Assembly (NCBI GenBank): GCA_039707465.1
Contig: CM077645.1
Span: forward strand, 146,626,503-146,690,502
From: Rhabdophis nuchalis
Taxonomy: Eukaryota > Chordata > Lepidosauria > Squamata > Natricidae
DNA: 64,000 bases
Direction: 5' to 3'
The translations under genes were made by a program, and so were the position numbers. Under the pieces are notes generated by a model. The model worked only from the letters and a program-made list of their open reading frames with translations, searched no databases and was not told where the DNA came from. Below, in pieces: positions 21,131 through 31,754 of the stretch (positions are counted from its first letter, which is position 1; the number at the start of each line of letters is the position of its first letter).

Positions 21131-22929
21131 GGGCGGGCGGGCGGGCGGGCGGGCAGGCAGGCAGGCGGACATAGATATAGATATAGATATAGATATAGAT
21201 ATAGATATAGATGGATTGTGTCATTTTGAACTCAAAAGGTTTTCAGTTCAATTTAGTCTGCATTAGTTTGATTTGATTTGATTTATTTAGATTTATAAAA
21301 CCGCGCCTCTCTCCCCAAAGGGACTCTGGGCGGTGCACAGGAATTTAAAAGACATATAAAACATAACCATCAATAAATATAAAACCAAATTAAATAATGT
21401 TCATCCTGTGCTAAAAATCTTAAAATCTTAAAAACTATTTCCCCCTAAAATCCAAATAAAACAGATTAGGCTTCAGACTACAGGCTAGGTGAGATGGATT
21501 AGGCCAGGCCGGCCTGATGGAAAAAGTAGGTCTTCAACTTTTGGCGGAAGGAGCGGAGGTCCATGGTCGTTCTAAGTTCGGGGGGGTAGGTCATTCCAGA
21601 GGGTTGGGCCTGCCACAGAGAAGGCCCTTCCCCTGGGCGTCGCCCACTGGCATTGCCTGGTGGACGGCACCCGGAGTAGTCCCTCTCTGTGGGAGCGAAT
21701 CGGCCAAAGGGATGTATGGGGTAGGATACGAGTTGCTGAGCTACAACTGCTATATTTGACCTTGGGTTGGGGTGGGTATGGCCAGTGTGGGCATGGCCAC
21801 CTCAGTCGTGTCAGGGGCACCTGTGGTGGCTCGAGCCCTCTGACAGCGAAAATGAGCTCTGTTTTCAGCTATGCCGGCCTCCTGGAACCGTCCGCGGGCC
21901 AGATCTGGCTCACAGGCTTTGAGTTTGACACCTATATTATAGAACAATGATACCTAAATAGTCCTCTTTCTCTTCTATAGGCTAATGTATTGGTAAAAGT
22001 TTAAAATTTGATTGTATATTTGTTTTTAATTACAAGTTTAGGGTGTTCTAAGTCACAGTTGTTAGATTGGAATGGTTTATGGAATGTCAGGTATATATAT
22101 ATAGGTGGATCGATGTTTTAGTCAGGCCTGATAAAGGTGTGAATTATAATTGTACTAAGCCTGTATGCTTCATGTGGTTGAGAAGTATCATGAACAGGCT
22201 ATGTCTGTTATCCATGAGAGCTGCATAGAAATTTATTGGAATAGCCATAATAGGTAATTGTTTGCCCATATATTACACCAAGAAGTAGGGTATAAGTTGG
22301 CTTATGTGATTGCGAACTTTTTTCTTATGGCGCGCACATGTGCCTATTCAATCCTCCCTGTCCACCTGCGCATGTGTACATAACTCCATCCCCCTGCGCA
22401 TGTACACGCAACCTCTCCCGAGGCTCTGGAGGCTTCCTTGAAGCCTGGGGAGGGTGAAAACTTCCGGTTGGGTCATTGGGGCCCCTTTTTGCCCTCTCCA
22501 GCCTTCAGGAACACCTTCGGAGGCTGGGGAGAATGAAAAACGGCCCCAACAGCTCAACAGGAAGTTCGGGAACGAACCTGGGAACTTATTTACGTATCTA
22601 TTTTTTATTGATCCCTGGCTCCTTCTTGCCAACTTTGGCTGAAATCTACTGTGAATTCAACCTAACTGATGTTGTTGTTACCTGGATCAACCATGGTCTA
22701 ATCACAAGCCAGACATTACAGCTTTTGCTGTGTCTCTTTTTAATTCCAGCATGGAATCCTGCACTTCTGTGGCTTCAGTGTCCTTTCCCCTCAGATCTGC
22801 TTTGCCTCTGAGTACGTGACAGACAAAGAAAGAAAACAAATGTTGACTTCCTGGGTCAAACGGCTGCAGACCATTTGGGAGGAGAAACCTATTCACTGTG
22901 TGCCAAAATGGTACTTTGGGGACATTTGA
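14575..22929 (+). CDS. NQO2: NRH:quinone reductase 2 (whole gene, six coding exons)
   Basis: Exons 14575-14581, 15519-15683, 15862-15992, 17627-17740, 19371-19472 and 22750-22929 join in phase (1,1,0,0,0) to 232 residues; human NQO2 has 231. The product is a cytosolic FAD flavoprotein, active as a dimer, that reduces quinones by two electrons using dihydronicotinamide riboside. Family marks: FAD-site region Y10-x-x-Q-E-P-K-S-x-N-G, FPLYWFS...[16 protein letters not shown] (148-151) with Y156, and zinc-site residues H174, H178 and C223. The short C-terminus is NQO2-like rather than NQO1-like. Two positions differ from human: D12 (human H12, near FAD phosphates) and S162 (human N161). All introns have GT-AG ends. 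RIPK1 lies downstream on the same strand, as in human. Confidence 0.95.
15100..15335 (+). mobile_element. tRNA-derived SINE (NQO2 intron)
   Basis: It begins with an A-box-like GGTGTAGTGGTTAAGGC and a degenerate B box GTGAGTTCTAGACC. The body contains CAGCCCTAGGAAACAG and ends near GTTAAGGCTGACTCAAAAGC. This is a familiar squamate SINE pattern. Confidence 0.7.
15519..15683 (+). CDS. NQO2: NQO2 coding exon 2 (residues 3-58)
   Basis: Acceptor ...CATCAG at 15518, donor G|GTAGGC at 15684. It encodes the first beta strand and FAD-binding loop, then [10 protein letters not shown] and FEPR. Position 12 is Asp. Confidence 0.95.
15862..15992 (+). CDS. NQO2: NQO2 coding exon 3 (residues 58-101)
   Basis: Acceptor CTATAG at 15861, donor CAG|GTCATT at 15993. 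It encodes a segment ending [15 protein letters not shown], colinear with human NQO2. Confidence 0.94.
16133..16198. repeat. Perfect 29-nt inverted repeat at the CR1 5' junction
   Basis: 16133-16161 and 16170-16198 are exact reverse complements with an 8-nt loop (GTAATAAA). The right arm is CR1 coding sequence; the left arm is a foldback copy. Confidence 0.9.
16165..16950 (+). mobile_element. CR1 LINE 3' fragment with long open frame (NQO2 intron)
   Basis: It encodes the CR1 C-terminal region without stops from about 16170 to 16868 ([61 protein letters not shown]). It ends with CAAGGTCCCTTCCAACTCTG and TATTGTATTG repeats. It is a repeat, not a host exon. Confidence 0.9.
17288..17425. mobile_element. 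Palindromic hAT-like MITE (NQO2 intron)
   Basis: Related to 8887-9009: GGGGAACTATGGCCC facing GGGCCCATAGTTCC, with the CTTCAACTCCCAG arm and its complement. Ends are imprecise and no clean target duplication is seen. Confidence 0.65.
17627..17740 (+). CDS. NQO2: NQO2 coding exon 4 (residues 102-139)
   Basis: Acceptor ATCTAG at 17626, donor AAG|GTAAGT at 17741. It encodes [19 protein letters not shown], the quinone and flavin site segment, through DSGLLK. Confidence 0.95.
17741..18877 (+). other. NQO2 intron, nothing recognised
   Basis: AT-rich intron sequence without a nameable repeat or gene. Confidence 0.5.
18878..19342. mobile_element. TA-flanked terminal-inverted-repeat MITE (NQO2 intron)
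   Basis: It starts ACCGTATTTTTGGAGTATA and ends with the imperfect complement TATACTCTGAAAAATATGG. Other copies are at 38942, 50617, 54253 and 59727. Internal blocks pair as GCTCATTTTTGCC and TAAGCCTCCTAAAGGCTATG. The superfamily is not certain. Confidence 0.75.
19371..19472 (+). CDS. NQO2: NQO2 coding exon 5 (residues 140-173)
   Basis: Acceptor TTGCAG at 19370, donor CAG|GTATGT at 19473. It encodes the [10 protein letters not shown] loop, M155-Y156, and S162 where human NQO2 has Asn161. It starts just 28 nt after a TA-flanked MITE ends. Confidence 0.95.
19818..20012 (+). mobile_element. CR1 LINE extreme 3' fragment (NQO2 intron)
   Basis: Nearly identical to 16751-16945, including the tail TATTGTATTGTATTG. 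Confidence 0.9.
20013..20564 (+). other. NQO2 intron, nothing recognised
   Basis: No gene or named repeat is seen. Confidence 0.45.
20565..21063 (+). repeat. Unclassified interspersed repeat ending in a microsatellite
   Basis: From GAACTAGCTGGATACCTGTG to GATTTCGTGATGAGTGAGTG the text matches a squamate interspersed repeat that I recall as ending in ATAG units. The family is not identified, but orientation is given by the 3' microsatellite. Confidence 0.5.
21064..21212. repeat. Compound microsatellite GATA/GACA/GGCA/GGGC/ATAGAT
   Basis: Units change stepwise: TAGA, then CAGA, CAGG, CGGG, back to CAGG, then a hexamer ATAGAT. Confidence 0.95.
21262..21735 (-). mobile_element. L2 LINE 3' fragment (NQO2 intron)
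   Basis: Reverse complement of the L2 3' UTR and C-terminal region (TCTCCCCAAAGGGACTC, GCCACAGAGAAGGCCC, CTCTCTGTGGGAGCGAATCG). Confidence 0.85.
21740..21955. mobile_element. hAT-like MITE fragment (NQO2 intron)
   Basis: It ends GGCTTTGAGTTTGACACCTA, the terminal part of the CAGGGGTGTCAAACTCAAGG family (compare 37656-38008). The left end is not resolved. Confidence 0.5.
21956..22749 (+). other. NQO2 last intron remainder
   Basis: The block 22325-22600 repeats GCGCATGTG and GGGGAGGGTGAAAA motifs found inside the TGATGGCGAACC MITEs, so it is probably a degraded relative. Nothing else is recognised. Confidence 0.4.
22750..22929 (+). CDS. NQO2: NQO2 terminal coding exon (residues 174-232, stop)
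   Basis: Acceptor TTCCAG at 22749; stop TGA at 22927-22929. It begins HGILHFCGF with zinc-site residues H174 and H178, and ends ...[10 protein letters not shown] with C223. Confidence 0.95.
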   Translation, partial: HGILHFCGFSVLSPQICFASEYVTDKERKQMLTSWVKRLQTIWEEKPIHCVPKWYFGDI

Positions 22930-23042
22930 AAACATAGCAGGGAGATGAATGCAAAAAGATGAAAATATTTACTGAAATTCTGTCCCAAGAAATACTTGTT
23001 TCTGTATTTTCCCTAGCCATCTTGGAATGTACAGAGGCAATT

Positions 23043-23048
23043 AATAAA
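23043..23048 (+). terminator. NQO2: NQO2 polyadenylation signal
   Basis: AATAAA lies 114 nt after the stop codon, giving a short 3' UTR ending near 23060-23070. Confidence 0.7.
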
Positions 23049-23069
23049 ATTAAATTGAATTAGAGATTG

Positions 23070-24229
23070 AGTATCTTGTCTTATTTTCCACCCATTTCCT
23101 TGGCATCAAGACTAAGGCAGGAAATCAAAAGCCCTTATAGACTTTTTTTGGAATGAAACAGGAAAAATGAATATATGATTTAGGGTTTGGACAGGACAGA
23201 TTGTAGAAAGAACTTTATATTGTAACCATAGAATGAGAGATACACATATAATTTTACTTAAAATTGCTTATCTTGTAAGGTTTGCGAATCGTTGAGACCT
23301 ATAGAAGTTTGAGAAAACGTTCAAGTCACAATGAGCCAAACATGAGACTTAAACTGAGGCTGGAATAACAATCAGCGTTTAATCTTTGATCAAAGTTTAA
23401 AGACATGATGGTCAGTTGTTCCCAACATACCCCAAGGATATGCAAGGGAAAAAAATCACACTTCAGAGAAGGTGTATCTCCTTTTTATACAGTTAGAAAC
23501 ATCTAACTTTATCAGTCTTGTCTCGTTGCTGTTCCCACGATTGGCCATTTGGCCCCCTGTTGTGAAGGGCACAGATCAAAGGTGAGATACGTTCTCAAGC
23601 AGAAGGGGGGATATATCTTTACAGCTCCATTCCGGGATAAGTTCTATGCTCATAGATTGCAGATTGAGAAGAATTCAAATGCCAAGGATCACAGGTTTTG
23701 ACATTTGCCAGATATTCCACAGACCCTAATAACAGTGCCACAGGAAGTCAGTTGTAGGGAACAAAAGGCACTTACAGCATGAGGTTATATGTTACAAATA
23801 CAAGGCGTAATATATGTGTGTTACAGAAAACAAATATTTCTACTAATCAACAAGTTTGTATCGTTATTACTATTCCTCTTCAATCTTCTTTCTTTTCATT
23901 TTCCTCCTTTTCTTGCCTTTTAGCTTTTTTCTTTTTCTTACTTTATAATAGTTTTCATTGTTTTTAATCTACCCTTTAAAAAACTTTATATTAAGAAAAA
24001 GAATGAGGCAGAAATGTTGTGATAGTGAAAGACAACATTGCATTTTTAGATTTTCAATGATAAATGTTTATTGAATCATTCCATTCATCCCCACAGCACA
24101 TGATATCCCTTCCGAATCTTAGAATTTTGTGATATGTTTCATTGCAACTTTAATTAACCACAGTAGGGTTAATTATTCTGGATGAAATAATGGGATTAAT
24201 AGATCAACACAGTAGTAAGAATAGGGAAA
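23070..24229. other. Intergenic, nothing recognised
   Basis: AT-rich sequence between NQO2 and the first downstream MITE. No gene is supported. Confidence 0.45.
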
Positions 24230-24237
24230 AACTAAGG

Positions 24238-24562
24238 CAGTGATGGCGAACCTATGGAATGCGTGCTGTAAGTGACATGCAGAGCCATCTCTCCGGGCAT
24301 GTGTCGCTCATTGCTCTTCTGTGTTCTAGTGCTCTGGTCAGCTGGTCTTCATGTGTGCGGGAGCATCAGAAACCAGAAGACCAGCTGGCCAGTGTGTATG
24401 CACGTGCCGAAAACCAGGTGGCCGGTGTGCATGTGCAAGCCAAAAATCAGAAGATCATCTTCCCAGCACGCACATGTGCATGGGGTGGCTGTTCTTCTGG
24501 TTTCCGGCATGCACACACGCTCCCGTTTCAGCACTCAGTGCCAAAATGGTACACCAACATTT
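24238..24562. mobile_element. hAT MITE (TGATGGCGAACC family)
   Basis: Begins CAGTGATGGCGAACCTATGG. Perfect 8-bp duplications AACTAAGG lie at 24230-24237 and 24563-24570. The right end is divergent. Confidence 0.85.
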
Positions 24563-25107
24563 AACTAAGGTAAACAGATTTACAATACAATACAATAGCA
24601 GAGTTGGAAGAGACCTTGGAGTCCAACCCCTTGCCTAGGCAGGAAACCCTATACCATTTCAGACAAATGGCTATCCAACATCTTCTTAAAGACTTGCAGT
24701 GTTGGGGCATTCACAACTTCTGGAGGCAAGCTGTCCCACTGATTAATTATTCTAACTGTCAGGAAATTTCTCCACAGTTCTAAGTTGCTTCTCTCCTTGA
24801 TTAATTTCCACCCATTGCTTCTTGTTCTGCTCTCAGGTGCTTTGGAGAATAGTTTGACTCCCTCTTCTTTGTGGCAACCCCTGAGATACTGGAACACTGC
24901 TATCATTTCTCCCCTAGTCCTTCTTTTCATTAAACTAGACATACCCAGTTCCTGCAACCGTTCCTCATATGTCTTAGTCTCCAGTCCCCTAATCATCTTT
25001 GTTGCTCTTCTCTGCACTCTTTCTAGAGTCTCCTCATCTTTTTTACATCGTGGCGACCAAAACTGAATGCAGTATTCCAAATGTGGCCTTACCAAGGCAT
25101 TATAAAG

Positions 25108-26562
25108 TAATAATAATAATAATAATAATAAATTTTATTTCTAACCCGCTCTCTCTCCCCAAAGGGACTCGAGGCGGGGCACAGGTAAATTAAGAACAGA
25201 TAACATAGAACAAAGTACAAAATTAAAATCACATTAAATCATATCCTGTGCTAAAACAACTATAAAATACCAACTATCCTAAAAAACCCTTAACCCCATT
25301 AAAACAATCATTCCCTAAGAAAACCCTAAAAGAAGAGACTACCCTAGGCCGGCCAAGCAGAAAAAGTGTGTTTTTAATTTTTGACGGAAGGAGCGGAGGT
25401 CCGTGGTTGTTCTAATGTCGGGGGGAAGGTCGTTCCAGAGGGCTGGGCCCGCCACAGAGAAGGCCCTTCCCCTGGGCGTCGCCCGCTGACAAAGTCTAGT
25501 GGACGGCACCCGGAGAAGTCCCTCTCTGTGGGAGCGAATCGGCCGTGAGGATGTATGGGGCAGGATCCAATCCCGTAGATAGCTAGGTCCCGAGCCATGG
25601 AGCGCTTTGAAGATGACAACTAGCACCTTGAAGCGCACCCGAAAGACGACAGGCAGCCAGTGCAGCTCGCGCAAGAGAGGTGTTATGTGGGTATACCTTG
25701 CGGTCCCCATTATAGCTTGCGTGGCTGCATTCTGGACCAGCTGAAGTCTCCGGGTGCACCTCAGGGGGAGCCCCATGTAGAGAGAGTTACAATAGTCCAG
25801 TCGGGATATCACGAGGGCATGAGTGACTGTGCAAAGGGCATCCCGATCCAATAGGGGGCGCAACTGGCATACCAGGCGAACCTGGTAAAACGCCCTCCTG
25901 GCCACGGCTGTCACTTAATCTTCCATGGACAGCCGGGTATCCAGGAGGACACCCAAGTTGCGCGCCCCATCCACAGGGGCAAGATGTTCGCCCCCTATGG
26001 CCAGCGATGGAGTCAGCTGGTTGAATCGGGCAGCCGGAAACCACAGCCACTCGGTCTTGGTCGGGTTGAGCTTGAGTCCGTTACTTCCCATCCAGATCCG
26101 CACGGCTTCCAGGCACTGGCACATCACCGCTACGGCATCGTTGGGGTGGTTTGGGGTAGATATATACAGCTGCGTATCATCCCAAAACCACGGATGATCT
26201 CGCCCAGCGGCTTCATATATGTGTTGAACAGGAGAGGCGAGAGGACCGACCCCTGAGGCACCCCACATGTGAGGGGTCTTGAGGTCGACCTCTGCTCTCC
26301 TGTCAACACAAATTGCGATCGACCAGAGAGGTAGGAGGAGAACCACCGTAAAACGGTTCATCCCACCCCCAACCCCCCCAGCCGATGCAATAGGATACCA
26401 TGGTCGATGGTATCAAAAGCCGCCGAGAGGTCTAACAGGACCAGGATGGAGGAACAACCCCCATCTCTGGCCCTCCAGAGATCATCTACCAACGCGACCA
26501 ATGCCGTCTCGGTGCTATGCCCGGGCCGAAAGCCGGACTGGCGCGGGTCTAGATAATCAACT
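25108..26562 (-). mobile_element. L2 LINE inserted in CR1
   Basis: The element begins with AAT units (its 3' tail) and runs back to the RT core (NRFTVVLLLPLWSIAI and YISTPNHPND are recognisable on the - strand). TAAAG occurs on both sides (25103-25107 and 26563-26567), consistent with a target duplication. Frameshifts break the coding sequence. Confidence 0.88.
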
Positions 26563-26740
26563 TAAAGTGGTATTAACACTTCACGTGATCTTGATTCTAT
26601 CCCTCCGTTTATGCAGCCTACAACTGTGTTGGCTTTTTTGGCAGCTGCTGCACACTGCTGGCTCATATTTAAATTGTTGTTCACTAAGATTCCAAGATCC
26701 CTCTCACAGTTGCTACTATTGAGCAAGGTACCACCTACAC

Positions 26741-27112
26741 CAGTGATGGCTAACATTTTATGGCTCGCGTGCCAAAAGCGTAGGGAGCGTAGGGGGTTGT
26801 GCGTGGGTGTGCCACACCCATAATGCTATCTGGACGACCCCATGCTTTTGGTGTGCTTTTTTTGCCCTTCCCAGGCTCCAGAGGCTTTCTAGGAGCCTGG
26901 GGAGGGTGAAAACAGCCTGCCCCCCAACCTCCAGAGGCTTCCGGAGCTTCCCTGAAGCCTCCAGAGGGTGAAAAACGGACTCAAAAGAAAGCCTAAATCA
27001 TCTGGCCAGTGCATACATGTGCCCTGGAGCTGACAGGGCGATGCCTCGCATGTCCTAAGAAATGGTTCTGCGTGCCACCTGTGGTACCCGTGCCATAGGT
27101 TTGCCATCACGG
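26741..27112. mobile_element. hAT MITE (TGATGGCGAACC family) inserted in CR1
   Basis: Starts CAGTGATGGCTAAC and ends GGTTTGCCATCACGG. Flanks ACCTACAC (26733-26740) and ACCTATAC (27113-27120) are an 8-bp duplication with one mismatch inside CR1 sequence. Confidence 0.88.
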
Positions 27113-27639
27113 ACCTATACTGTACCTGTGCACTTCATTTTTGTTTCCTAAATGTAGAACCTTAATCTTTTCGCCATTGAATTTCATTTTATTAGATAGT
27201 GCCTAATGTTCAAGTTTGTCAAGACCCTTCTGTATCTTAAGCCTATCTTCTGGAGTGTTGGCTATTCCTGCCAGCTTGGTGTCATCTGCAAATTTGATGA
27301 GTTCCCCATTTATTCCCTCGTCCAAATCATTGATGAAGATGTTGAAGAGTACTGGGCCTAAAACAGGGCCTTGGGGTATTCCACTGCATACATCCCTCCA
27401 TGTAGATGCAGTTCCATTGAGGATTACATGTTGAGTGCGGTTGGTCAGCCAGTTACGAATCCATCTGGTGGTGATGCTTTCTAAACCACATAGTTGCAGG
27501 TTATGGTCTACTTCATTGAATTCTTGCCCCTGCTCACTTGCCTACCAGAAGGTGATCTGGATAAGATTTCCAATGATTTGCAGAATTATAGAATATAGAA
27601 TTTTGAAGGTACTTTAGGTGTCATTTTACCAAAGCTTCT

Positions 27640-29340
27640 TGCAGGAAATGGTCCCAATGGTGGACAACCAGCGCTAGTTGGAAAATCTCCACTCAAAAGA
27701 GAGCCCACAAGAATTATTTCTTGTTTAAGTTTGGGACATATGAATTTTATAGATAATTTTATAAAATGGATAAAATCAATTTATACTTCACAGAAAGCAC
27801 AAATAATTGCTAAAGGGGAACTAATAAAACCATGTGAGATACAAAAAGGAACACGACAAGGCTGCCCATTGTTCCCTCTCTGATTTATTTGGGTTCTTGA
27901 AATACTGACTAGAGACATAAGACAGGATAAGATGATTTGGGGAGTAAATATTTAAAAACAGATTATAAATCAAGAGCTTTTGCACATGAGTTGATATTGC
28001 CTCTGAAAGATCCTTTACAGAAATTTGAAACAATAGAAAAAAGAATTTTATTCATTAGCAGGTTTTAACATTAATATAGATGAAGATGTTAACAAAAATA
28101 TGAAAATACAAGATCAAACAAAATTGATAAACAAATTAGGCTTTAAGATTGAGAAGAAGGCAAAATAGTTGGGTATCGCTATGACAAATATGAATTGTAT
28201 ATTATTCCAAAATAGTTATGTTAAGACATGGCATGAAGGTAAACAAAATATGTTAAGTGAAAATACAATTTTCATTACCGAGAAGATTTTCTGTGATTAA
28301 GATGAATATTTTACCTAGAAAGTTGTTTTCATTTCAAACAGTACCTATTTTGACAACTGATGCAGCATTTAAACAATGGCAAAAGGATATATCTAAATTT
28401 CTATGGCAGGGAAAATCCATGAGTTGAATATAAGGTGCTACATCTTGATTTGAGAATGGCTTGGGATGCAAGTAAAGCTTTTATTAGAGATTACTTTATA
28501 AAGCATAATAACTCAAGAAGAAGAGGCAAAAGAAAACCAAAAATATTTTGGATGAGATCAAAAGATTAAAGAAATTTCCAGAGAAGATAGATTTCTCTTA
28601 ACAAATTTAAACTCTTACAGCAACAGCTATCTATGTTATTAAAGGAAATGGATATGAAAATGAACCATGAACAGCAAAAAACAAAACAAAAAAAGCTCAA
28701 CCTTTGACAGGAAATGGCTGGCATATGGGCTAGAAAAGAAAGAGGAAAAGATGTTGAAACTTCAAGACAGAAATACCGCATTAATGGTTAATGTGGCTAT
28801 GCAAAAAGCATTTCATCAGTATTCCAATTTTTCTAAAGGATGTGTTATTTCTTTGCAGAAGATAGATGAATATCTTAGAAAACAAAATCTACAAAGCATT
28901 ATAGAGGAAAAAAGAAAATTATGCAATACCTTAATAAGGGATGTTTTTGGAAGTTATAAAAATTATGAGCAAATTTATAACAATAAGAGAAATTTTGGAA
29001 GGTATAAAAAAGTTCAAGGAAGGATGTCAGGATCTAATAGATATTAGGTTTGTACTATAAAGTTTTGAAGAGAAACTTTCAGAATCTCTACGAAACACGA
29101 TGTTCTACCTTACAACTCTTAAGTTGTTCACAAGGATTCCAGCTGAAAGACTGAAAATAAGTTTGCAAGAATTCATTCACTAGAATCAATGTGGGTTTTT
29201 ACATAAAAGGCAAAGGATCATGTTAGAAAGAAAAAATGTATTCAACATTTTGCAATATTTGGCACGACATAATAAAAAAAACAAGCGGCATGGAGTTTTT
29301 CAGATGGAGAGAAAGCCTTTGACAATTAGAACAGGATCGC
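27640..29340 (+). mobile_element. Decayed L1 LINE fragments in permuted order
   Basis: 27690-28440 encodes AQIIAKGELI, KGTRQGCPL and, later, FKQWQKDISKFLWQGK (L1 RT and downstream). 28440-29340 encodes WDASKAFIRDYF, ISLQKIDEYLRKQNL and NQCGFLHKRQRIMLERKN, which in intact L1 ORF2 come before that RT block. So these are two truncated copies or one rearranged copy. Many stops and frameshifts. Confidence 0.75.
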
Positions 29341-29736
29341 ACCTCCCCATTGCTGTTAACATGTTTCTTCTTCAGGATTTCAAGTCATGATGCAGTTCCA
29401 AACTTTCCCCTGGTTTTATTGAAACCATTCTGAAGTCCAGGGAAATTATTTATTTCTGTTAGCTTGTCCCATAGCATGGGTGAAATCAACTTACCTTCAC
29501 TACCGTTTCACAAATGTGATTGCACGTTCCACCTCTGCGCATGTGCAGGACTTTCCGCGCATGCGCAGAGCGTCAAAATGGGACATAATGGCGTCCGGAC
29601 GGGTGCGCAGTGCTACAGGTTCGCCCAAACCGGATAGAACCGGATGAATTGCACCACTGTCCCCTAGTCATTTGGAACTCCCAACATGGCAAAATTGCTG
29701 TCCTCTAAGATGCCACTCATTTATCACTGTATAAAT
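29341..29736. other. Intergenic with a degraded MITE-like segment
   Basis: 29480-29665 (GGTGAAATCAACTTACC ... GAATTGCACCACTG) with GCGCATGTGCAGG/CCGCGCATGCGCAGA looks like a MITE remnant. No gene is seen. Confidence 0.4.
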
Positions 29737-29962
29737 CAGTGGTAGTCGACCTGGTCCCTACCGCCCACTAGTGGGCGTTCCAGATTTCATGGTGGGTGGT
29801 AGGCGTTTTGTCCGATACTGAAGCACTTTCCTTTTTTTAATTTAATTGAATTCCCTACTTTATAAATCACCATTAATGTGGAATGGGTGGGTAATTAGAA
29901 AATTTTACTACTAATAGAGATATAAAAGTGGATGGTAAGTATAAAAAGGTTGACTTCCCCTG
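29737..29962. mobile_element. hAT MITE, 226 bp
   Basis: Starts CAGTGGTAGTCGACCTGG, ends AAAGGTTGACTTCCCCTG. Perfect 8-bp duplications GTATAAAT at 29729-29736 and 29963-29970. Confidence 0.92.
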
Positions 29963-30313
29963 GTATAAATGAATAGGAAGATAAAGGGATATTTTTGAAT
30001 TGATTTAGAAAGGGATTGTCCCCTTCCTCTGTCTAGAGAAGACACTTGTACAAAACTTATACAGTCATCTTTTCTTCTTTTTTCTTGTAAATGTTAGTTG
30101 AGGTTCATTTTTAGGGACATGAATTTATGAACTCATGGCTTCTTTATATAAACATCTGCCTTGCCTCTCTATTTTTGGTTTTGAACAAATCAAAAGTCTA
30201 AGTTTAATATTCTAATCATGAATCTCATCCCACCAGACTTCCATGATATCTAATTATCGTTTAGTGTTTTCCTGTAAGGGGATTTTCAGTTCTTTCTTTG
30301 CATTACTCTACCT

Positions 30314-30677
30314 CTGTGATGGCGAACCTATGGCACAGGTGCCACAGATGGCACGTGGAACCATTTCTTAGGGCACGCAAGGCATTGCCCTGTCAGCTCC
30401 ATCGCGCATGTGTGTGCTGGCCAGCTGCTTTAGACCTTCTTTTGAGGCTGTTTTTCGCCCTCTGGAGGCTTCAGGGAAGCTCCTGAAGCTCTGGAGGTGG
30501 GGGGGGGAGGCTGTTTTCACCCTCGCCAGGCTCCTAGAAAGCCTGGGGAGGGCGAAAAAAGTACACCAAAAGCAGGGGGTCACGCACATAGCATTATGGG
30601 TGTGGCACGCCCACGCACAGCCCCCCTGTGCTCCCCCTGCTTTTGGCACGCGAGCCAAAAGAGGTTAGACATCACTG
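30314..30677. mobile_element. hAT MITE (TGATGGCGAACC family)
   Basis: Starts CTGTGATGGCGAACCTATGG, ends GAGGTTAGACATCACTG. Flanks CTCTACCT and TTCTATCT agree at 6 of 8 bases. Confidence 0.8.
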
Positions 30678-30689
30678 TTCTATCTGGTG

Positions 30690-31095
30690 CAATGTTGCAT
30701 AAGTCCTCTATTTACAACAGTTCATTTGGTGGCTGTTCAAAGTTACGTCACTGAAAAATGTGTCTTACGACTGTTTTGACGCAACAATTGCAGTATCCCC
30801 ATGGTCACATGATCAAAATTCAGATACTAGGCAACCAACTCATCTTTATGACAGTTGCAGAGTCCCGGGGGTCATGTGATCACCTTTTGCGACTTTCTGA
30901 CAAACAAAATCAATGGGGAAATCAATTTCATTTAACAACCATATTACTAATTTACCCACTGGCCTGATTCACTCAACAACTATGGCAAGAAAAGTCATAA
31001 AATGGAGCAAACCTCCCTTAACCAAAGTTTCACTTAGCCACAGAAATTTTGGGCTCAGTTGTGGTCATACGTTGAGGACTAGCTGCAGTAGAGAC
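30690..31095. mobile_element. Terminal-repeat transposon remnant (GTAGTCCTC family)
   Basis: Contains GGTCACATGATCAAAATTCAG, in part, and ends near TTGAGGACTAGCTGCAG. Parallel copies are at 55158-55818 and 61060-61460. Confidence 0.6.
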
Positions 31096-31352
31096 TCTAC
31101 CATTGACTTGGTTTTCTGTCCCTTGGAGTGGAGAGCTTCAAAGTACTCTTCCCTGCCTCTTCCGGATTCAGTTAGGCACAGATATGATAATTGTTCAAGC
31201 TTCCTGTAGTTGAACGTATCTATTAGTTTCTCTCTTTTTCCCCTTTTCTCCTTGTGGACAATTCTGAAAAATGCTCAAGTTCAAGTACCAAACTAGGATT
31301 AGAAGTGATGTGAACAGAGATTTTCACTTTTTTGGCCTTCATGCGTTCAGTT

Positions 31353-31487
31353 CAGGGATGTCCAAACTTGGGAACTTTAAGTCTTGTGGACTTCAACTCC
31401 CAGAATTCCCCAGCCAGCATAGCTGGCTGGGGAATTCTGGGAGTTGAAGTCCACAAGTCTTAAAGTTCCCAAGTTTGGACATCCCTG
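31353..31487. mobile_element. Palindromic hAT MITE, 135 bp
   Basis: Starts CAGGGATGTCCAAAC, ends GTTTGGACATCCCTG; the arms are near-perfect inverted copies. Flanks GTTCAGTT (31345-31352) and GTTTAGTT (31488-31495). Confidence 0.9.
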
Positions 31488-31754
31488 GTTTAGTTCCACA
31501 GATAGCACGTGTCAAGACAATGTGGTCTTCAGATGAACCACACGATGTCACCCTTGCACTTCAAATTGCCAAGTGAATCATCATTGCTTGATTTGCACAG
31601 TCAGCCATTTTTATCCACAGAGTCCTTCCCAAAGACATGAGAAAGGATTGATTAATTAATCCTTACTGGTTCTAGGATAGGGAAAAAACGGTGGAAGGAA
31701 TCCACGGACTTAGACAAAGTATAGCTGCAGTGTTGCTCTTTCGTTGTTCCCATT

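Larger units (their letters stand above)
24580..27528 (-). mobile_element. CR1 LINE split by two later insertions
   Basis: CR1 - strand sequence runs 24580-25107, 26563-26740 and 27113-27528. Skipping the L2 (25108-26562) and the MITE (26741-27112) restores colinear CR1. The outer part encodes the region upstream of the C-terminus and resembles 16165-16950 where they overlap. Confidence 0.88.

Noticed and set aside
28667..29047. A 126-codon Lys-rich protein gene
   Set aside because: The segment ISLQKIDEYLRKQNL and its neighbours fit L1 ORF2 between endonuclease and RT; it is part of a decayed LINE.
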